A stretch of DNA of 64,000 nt, from contig NZ_JACA01000012.1 in assembly GCF_000520995.1 (NCBI RefSeq), positions 124,001-188,000 on the forward strand, written 5' to 3'. The stretch is from Aquimarina macrocephali JAMB N27 (GTDB lineage: Bacteria > Bacteroidota > Bacteroidia > Flavobacteriales > Flavobacteriaceae). Positions 61,291 to 64,000 of the stretch are shown here, piece by piece. Position numbers and translations under genes: made by a program. Position 1 is the first letter of the stretch. Every line of letters starts with the position of its first letter. Under the pieces are notes generated by a model. That model ran no database searches and had not been told where the DNA came from. It was given only the letters and a program-made list of their open reading frames with translations.

Positions 61291-61320
61291 AAAACCTCAT
61301 AAGGAAACTTATGAGGTTTT
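61291..61320 (-). terminator. Terminator of the atp operon
   Basis: AAAACCTCATAAG and CTTATGAGGTTTT with a 4-base loop; on the minus strand TTTTTTGTTTTTTC follows. It is 53 bases after atpG. Confidence 0.88.
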
Positions 61321-61372
61321 GGTATTTTATTATAATGAATTCCAGCCAGGCTGAATTAACATCAAATTATAA

Positions 61373-62236
61373 TTAGTTATTCAAAGCTTCGGCACCACCA
61401 ACAATCTCTAAGATTTCATTAGTAATAGAAGCTTGTCTTGCTTTGTTATATGATAATTTAAGTGCATCTCTAAGCTCAGTTGCGTTATCTGTTGCTTTAT
61501 GCATAGCTGTCATACGTGCTCCATGCTCTGATGCAAATGAGTCACGTATTGCCTTATACAATTGAGTCTTAAGTGACTTAGGGATTAATTGCTCTACAAT
61601 CTCTTCCTTAGAAGGTTCGAAGATATAATCCAGATTTGTATTAGTTGCTTCTCCGCTTATTGGAACAATTGGCAAAAATTGTTCTGTAATAACCTCTTGA
61701 GTAGCGGCATTTTTGAATTTGTTATATACAACTACGATCTTATCATAAGAACCACTGGTAAAGTATTCCATTAATTCTTCTGCAATAGCAGCAACATTAG
61801 CAAATGTAAGGTCATCATATACTTCATTCTTATTGGCAACTACACTATGTGTCTTAGAAATAATATCATTCACTTTTTTACCAATGGTAACAAAATCAAC
61901 TTGTTTCCCAGAGTATACATTTTCATATAACTCTTTTGAAGCTTTAATTATATTAGAATTAAATGCTCCAGCCAGACCACGATTAGAAGCTATAGCAACA
62001 ACTAAGATTTTATTCTCTTCGCGTTGTTCTGCATATGCACTTGCGCTATCTCCTTCTAGTGAAGCGCTCAAGTTTTGCAGTAGTTCGGTAAGTTTATTTG
62101 CATAAGGACGCATTGCAGTAATCGCCATCTGTGCCTTATTCAACTTTGCCGCAGATACCATTTTCATGGCACTGGTAATTTGCATCGTTGATGATACAGA
62201 GGTAATTCTACTACGTAATTCTTTTAAATTTGCCAT
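61373..62236 (-). CDS. atpG: ATP synthase F1 subunit gamma
   Basis: The 287-residue length is standard. It opens MANLKELRSRITSVSSTMQI then TSAMKMVSAAKLNKAQ, and ends in RMTAMHKATDNATELRDALK then LSYNKARQASITNEILEIVG, the rotor coiled coil with both conserved termini. Gamma is the central shaft that couples proton flow to ATP synthesis. It follows atpA after a 122-base gap holding a large hairpin. Confidence 0.98.
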   Translation of the reverse strand: MANLKELRSRITSVSSTMQITSAMKMVSAAKLNKAQMAITAMRPYANKLTELLQNLSASLEGDSASAYAEQREENKILVVAIASNRGLAGAFNSNIIKASKELYENVYSGKQVDFVTIGKKVNDIISKTHSVVANKNEVYDDLTFANVAAIAEELMEYFTSGSYDKIVVVYNKFKNAATQEVITEQFLPIVPISGEATNTNLDYIFEPSKEEIVEQLIPKSLKTQLYKAIRDSFASEHGARMTAMHKATDNATELRDALKLSYNKARQASITNEILEIVGGAEALNN

Positions 62237-62316
62237 TTTTCTTAGTATTGAGTATTGAGTAGTTAGTAGTGAGTACCTTCTAGATCAATACCATTCTAAA
62301 TAGTAAACTTTATTTT

Positions 62317-62357
62317 ATTAAATACAGCGTATTAGAATCTAATACGCTGTATTTAAT
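62317..62357. repeat. Perfect hairpin between atpA and atpG
   Basis: Twenty-base arms, ATTAAATACAGCGTATTAGA and its exact complement, meet around a single base at 62337. It begins one base from the atpA stop codon. No T tract follows in the minus direction, so it may set differential atpA/atpG mRNA levels rather than end transcription. Confidence 0.75.
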
Positions 62358-62358
62358 A

Positions 62359-63939
62359 CTAGTTTTTATATTTCGCTGAAATTTCTTTACAAGCTGCCAT
62401 TAACACATCGATTACCTCGTCTGTTAATTTTCCTGCTTTTAAAGTATCTAGTGTATCTCTATGTTTTGCATTAAGATACTCTATATAGTCACTTTCAAAT
62501 TCTTTTATTTTATTTACAGGCACATCTCTTAATAGGTTTTTAGAACCAGCATAGATGATCGCAATCTGATCTTCTACAGTATATGGATCATTTTGTGCTT
62601 GCTTAAGAATCTCAACGTTACGCTTTCCTTTTTCTATTACATTTAGGGTAGCTGCATCAAGGTCAGATCCAAACTTAGCAAACGCTTCTAATTCACGAAA
62701 CTGCGCTTGATCTAATTTTAGAGTACCTGCTACTTTTTTCATTGACTTAATCTGCGCAGATCCTCCTACACGAGATACAGAGATACCTACATTAATTGCA
62801 GGACGTACACCAGAATTAAATAAATCTGATGTTAAGAATATCTGACCATCTGTAATCGAAATTACGTTTGTAGGGATATATGCAGATACATCACCCGCTT
62901 GTGTTTCGATAATTGGTAATGCTGTTAATGATCCACCACCCTTTACTTTATCTTTTAAAGAATCAGGAAGGTCATTCATATCTTTAGCAATAGTATCATC
63001 TGCAATTACTTTTGCAGAACGCTCTAATAATCTAGAGTGAAGATAGAAAACATCTCCAGGATACGCCTCACGACCTGGTGGACGACGTAATAATAAAGAT
63101 ACTTCACGGTATGCTACTGCCTGTTTAGATAAATCATCATAGATAATTAAAGCAGGACGTCCTGTATCACGGAAATATTCTCCGATCGCAGCACCAGCAA
63201 ATGGAGCGTATACTTGCATTGGAGCAGGGTCAGAAGCATTAGCCGCTACGATAGTAGTATATGCCATTGCACCTTTATCTTCTAGTACTTTAGCAATTAA
63301 TGCTACTGTAGATGCTTTTTGCCCTATAGCTACATATATACAATATACTGGTTCACCTGCATCATAAAATTCTTTTTGATTAAGAATAGTATCGATACAT
63401 ACTGTTGTTTTACCTGTCTGACGGTCACCAATTACTAATTCACGTTGTCCTCGTCCTACTGGTACCATCGCATCAATAGACTTAATCCCTGTCTGAAGAG
63501 GCTCATTTACAGGCTGACGAAAAACTACTCCAGGAGCTTTACGTTCTAATGGCATTTCGAAAGTTTCACCTTCGATCGCACCTTTACCATCGATAGGGTT
63601 ACCTAATGTATCCACTACACGACCTACAATTCCTTCTCCAACGTTAATTGATGCAATACGTTGTGTACGTTTTACAGTTGCACCTTCTTTAACTTCAGTT
63701 GAAGAACCTAAAAGTACTACCCCAACATTATCTTCTTCTAAGTTAAGTACGATACCTTCTAAACCAGATTCAAACTGTACTAATTCTCCATATTGAGCAT
63801 TAGACAATCCGTATACTCTGGCGATACCATCACCTATTTGTAATACCGTTCCTACCTCTTCTAATGAAGCTGATGCTTCAAATCCAGATAATTGTTGTTT
63901 TAATATTGCTGATACTTCAGCAGGATTCACTTCTGCCAT
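62359..63939 (-). CDS. atpA: ATP synthase F1 subunit alpha
   Basis: ATG at 63939 gives 526 residues starting [20 protein letters not shown], the usual alpha N-terminus; the frame is open from 63972. Walker A is GDRQTGKT (about 174), followed by [12 protein letters not shown] and the [20 protein letters not shown] block, and the arginine finger lies in [17 protein letters not shown]. Alpha forms the alpha3beta3 hexamer of F1. atpH is expected upstream, just beyond the window. Confidence 0.98.
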   Translation of the reverse strand: MAEVNPAEVSAILKQQLSGFEASASLEEVGTVLQIGDGIARVYGLSNAQYGELVQFESGLEGIVLNLEEDNVGVVLLGSSTEVKEGATVKRTQRIASINVGEGIVGRVVDTLGNPIDGKGAIEGETFEMPLERKAPGVVFRQPVNEPLQTGIKSIDAMVPVGRGQRELVIGDRQTGKTTVCIDTILNQKEFYDAGEPVYCIYVAIGQKASTVALIAKVLEDKGAMAYTTIVAANASDPAPMQVYAPFAGAAIGEYFRDTGRPALIIYDDLSKQAVAYREVSLLLRRPPGREAYPGDVFYLHSRLLERSAKVIADDTIAKDMNDLPDSLKDKVKGGGSLTALPIIETQAGDVSAYIPTNVISITDGQIFLTSDLFNSGVRPAINVGISVSRVGGSAQIKSMKKVAGTLKLDQAQFRELEAFAKFGSDLDAATLNVIEKGKRNVEILKQAQNDPYTVEDQIAIIYAGSKNLLRDVPVNKIKEFESDYIEYLNAKHRDTLDTLKAGKLTDEVIDVLMAACKEISAKYKN

Positions 63940-64000
63940 TTTATAATAGTTTGAAAGAACGAGCATGAACACTCATTCTCTTATTATTAAATTTATATTT

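Overview
The window comes from an AT-rich genome of the Bacteroidota, almost certainly family Flavobacteriaceae. An Aquimarina-like marine species is my guess from gene style only. The evidence is a complete Bat aerotolerance-type operon, two proteins with type IX secretion (T9SS) sorting tails, an HU-CCDC81/SPOR protein, a DUF4292 lipoprotein, many short-spacer lipoproteins, and promoters fitting the Bacteroidetes TTTG / TAnnTTTG pattern. No rRNA, tRNA, CRISPR array or intact insertion sequence was found.

Layout. 1-7.7 kb (minus): MoxR ATPase, DUF58, a two-membrane-segment protein, BatA, BatB, BatC-like TPR protein and BatD (cut by the window edge). 8.0-10.7 kb (plus): SDR oxidoreductase, AlbA_2 protein, metallophosphoesterase. 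10.7-22.3 kb: an accessory locus of small secreted products and regulators (below). 22.4-31.3 kb: SPFH-GYF protein with a zinc-ribbon membrane protein, a 1229-residue T9SS propeller protein, aldehyde dehydrogenase. 31.6-42.6 kb: T9SS legumain/caspase-like peptidase, gpsA, NTF2-like protein, sulfurtransferase, GH3 enzyme, DoxX and DUF2071 proteins, secreted metzincin lipoprotein. 42.6-47.2 kb: a poorly conserved patch with a second AlbA_2 protein, several tiny genes, an HTH protein and a rearrangement scar of two truncated genes. 47.2-64 kb: core genes: dprA, HU-SPOR protein, thioesterase, a TetR/FabF pair with twin operators, the conserved flippase / dut / nucleotidyltransferase / TPR / DUF4292 / EnvC-like run, an M1 aminopeptidase lipoprotein, and atpG-atpA.

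The most interesting part is 10.7-22.3 kb. It has a LytS/LytTR two-component pair, an AraC-type regulator fused to TPRs and a membrane helix, two small peptides with double-glycine-type leaders and cysteine-containing cores, three paralogous lipoproteins of a family I cannot name, a secreted alpha/beta hydrolase lipoprotein and a collagen-like lipoprotein. Two promoters here carry the same motif array with an exact 21-bp period, placed identically relative to their -7 boxes, as expected for a LytTR regulator. A third promoter has a perfect 17-bp-arm inverted repeat just upstream of a near-consensus promoter. I infer a regulated secreted-peptide and surface-lipoprotein system; no dedicated exporter or modification enzyme lies in the window.
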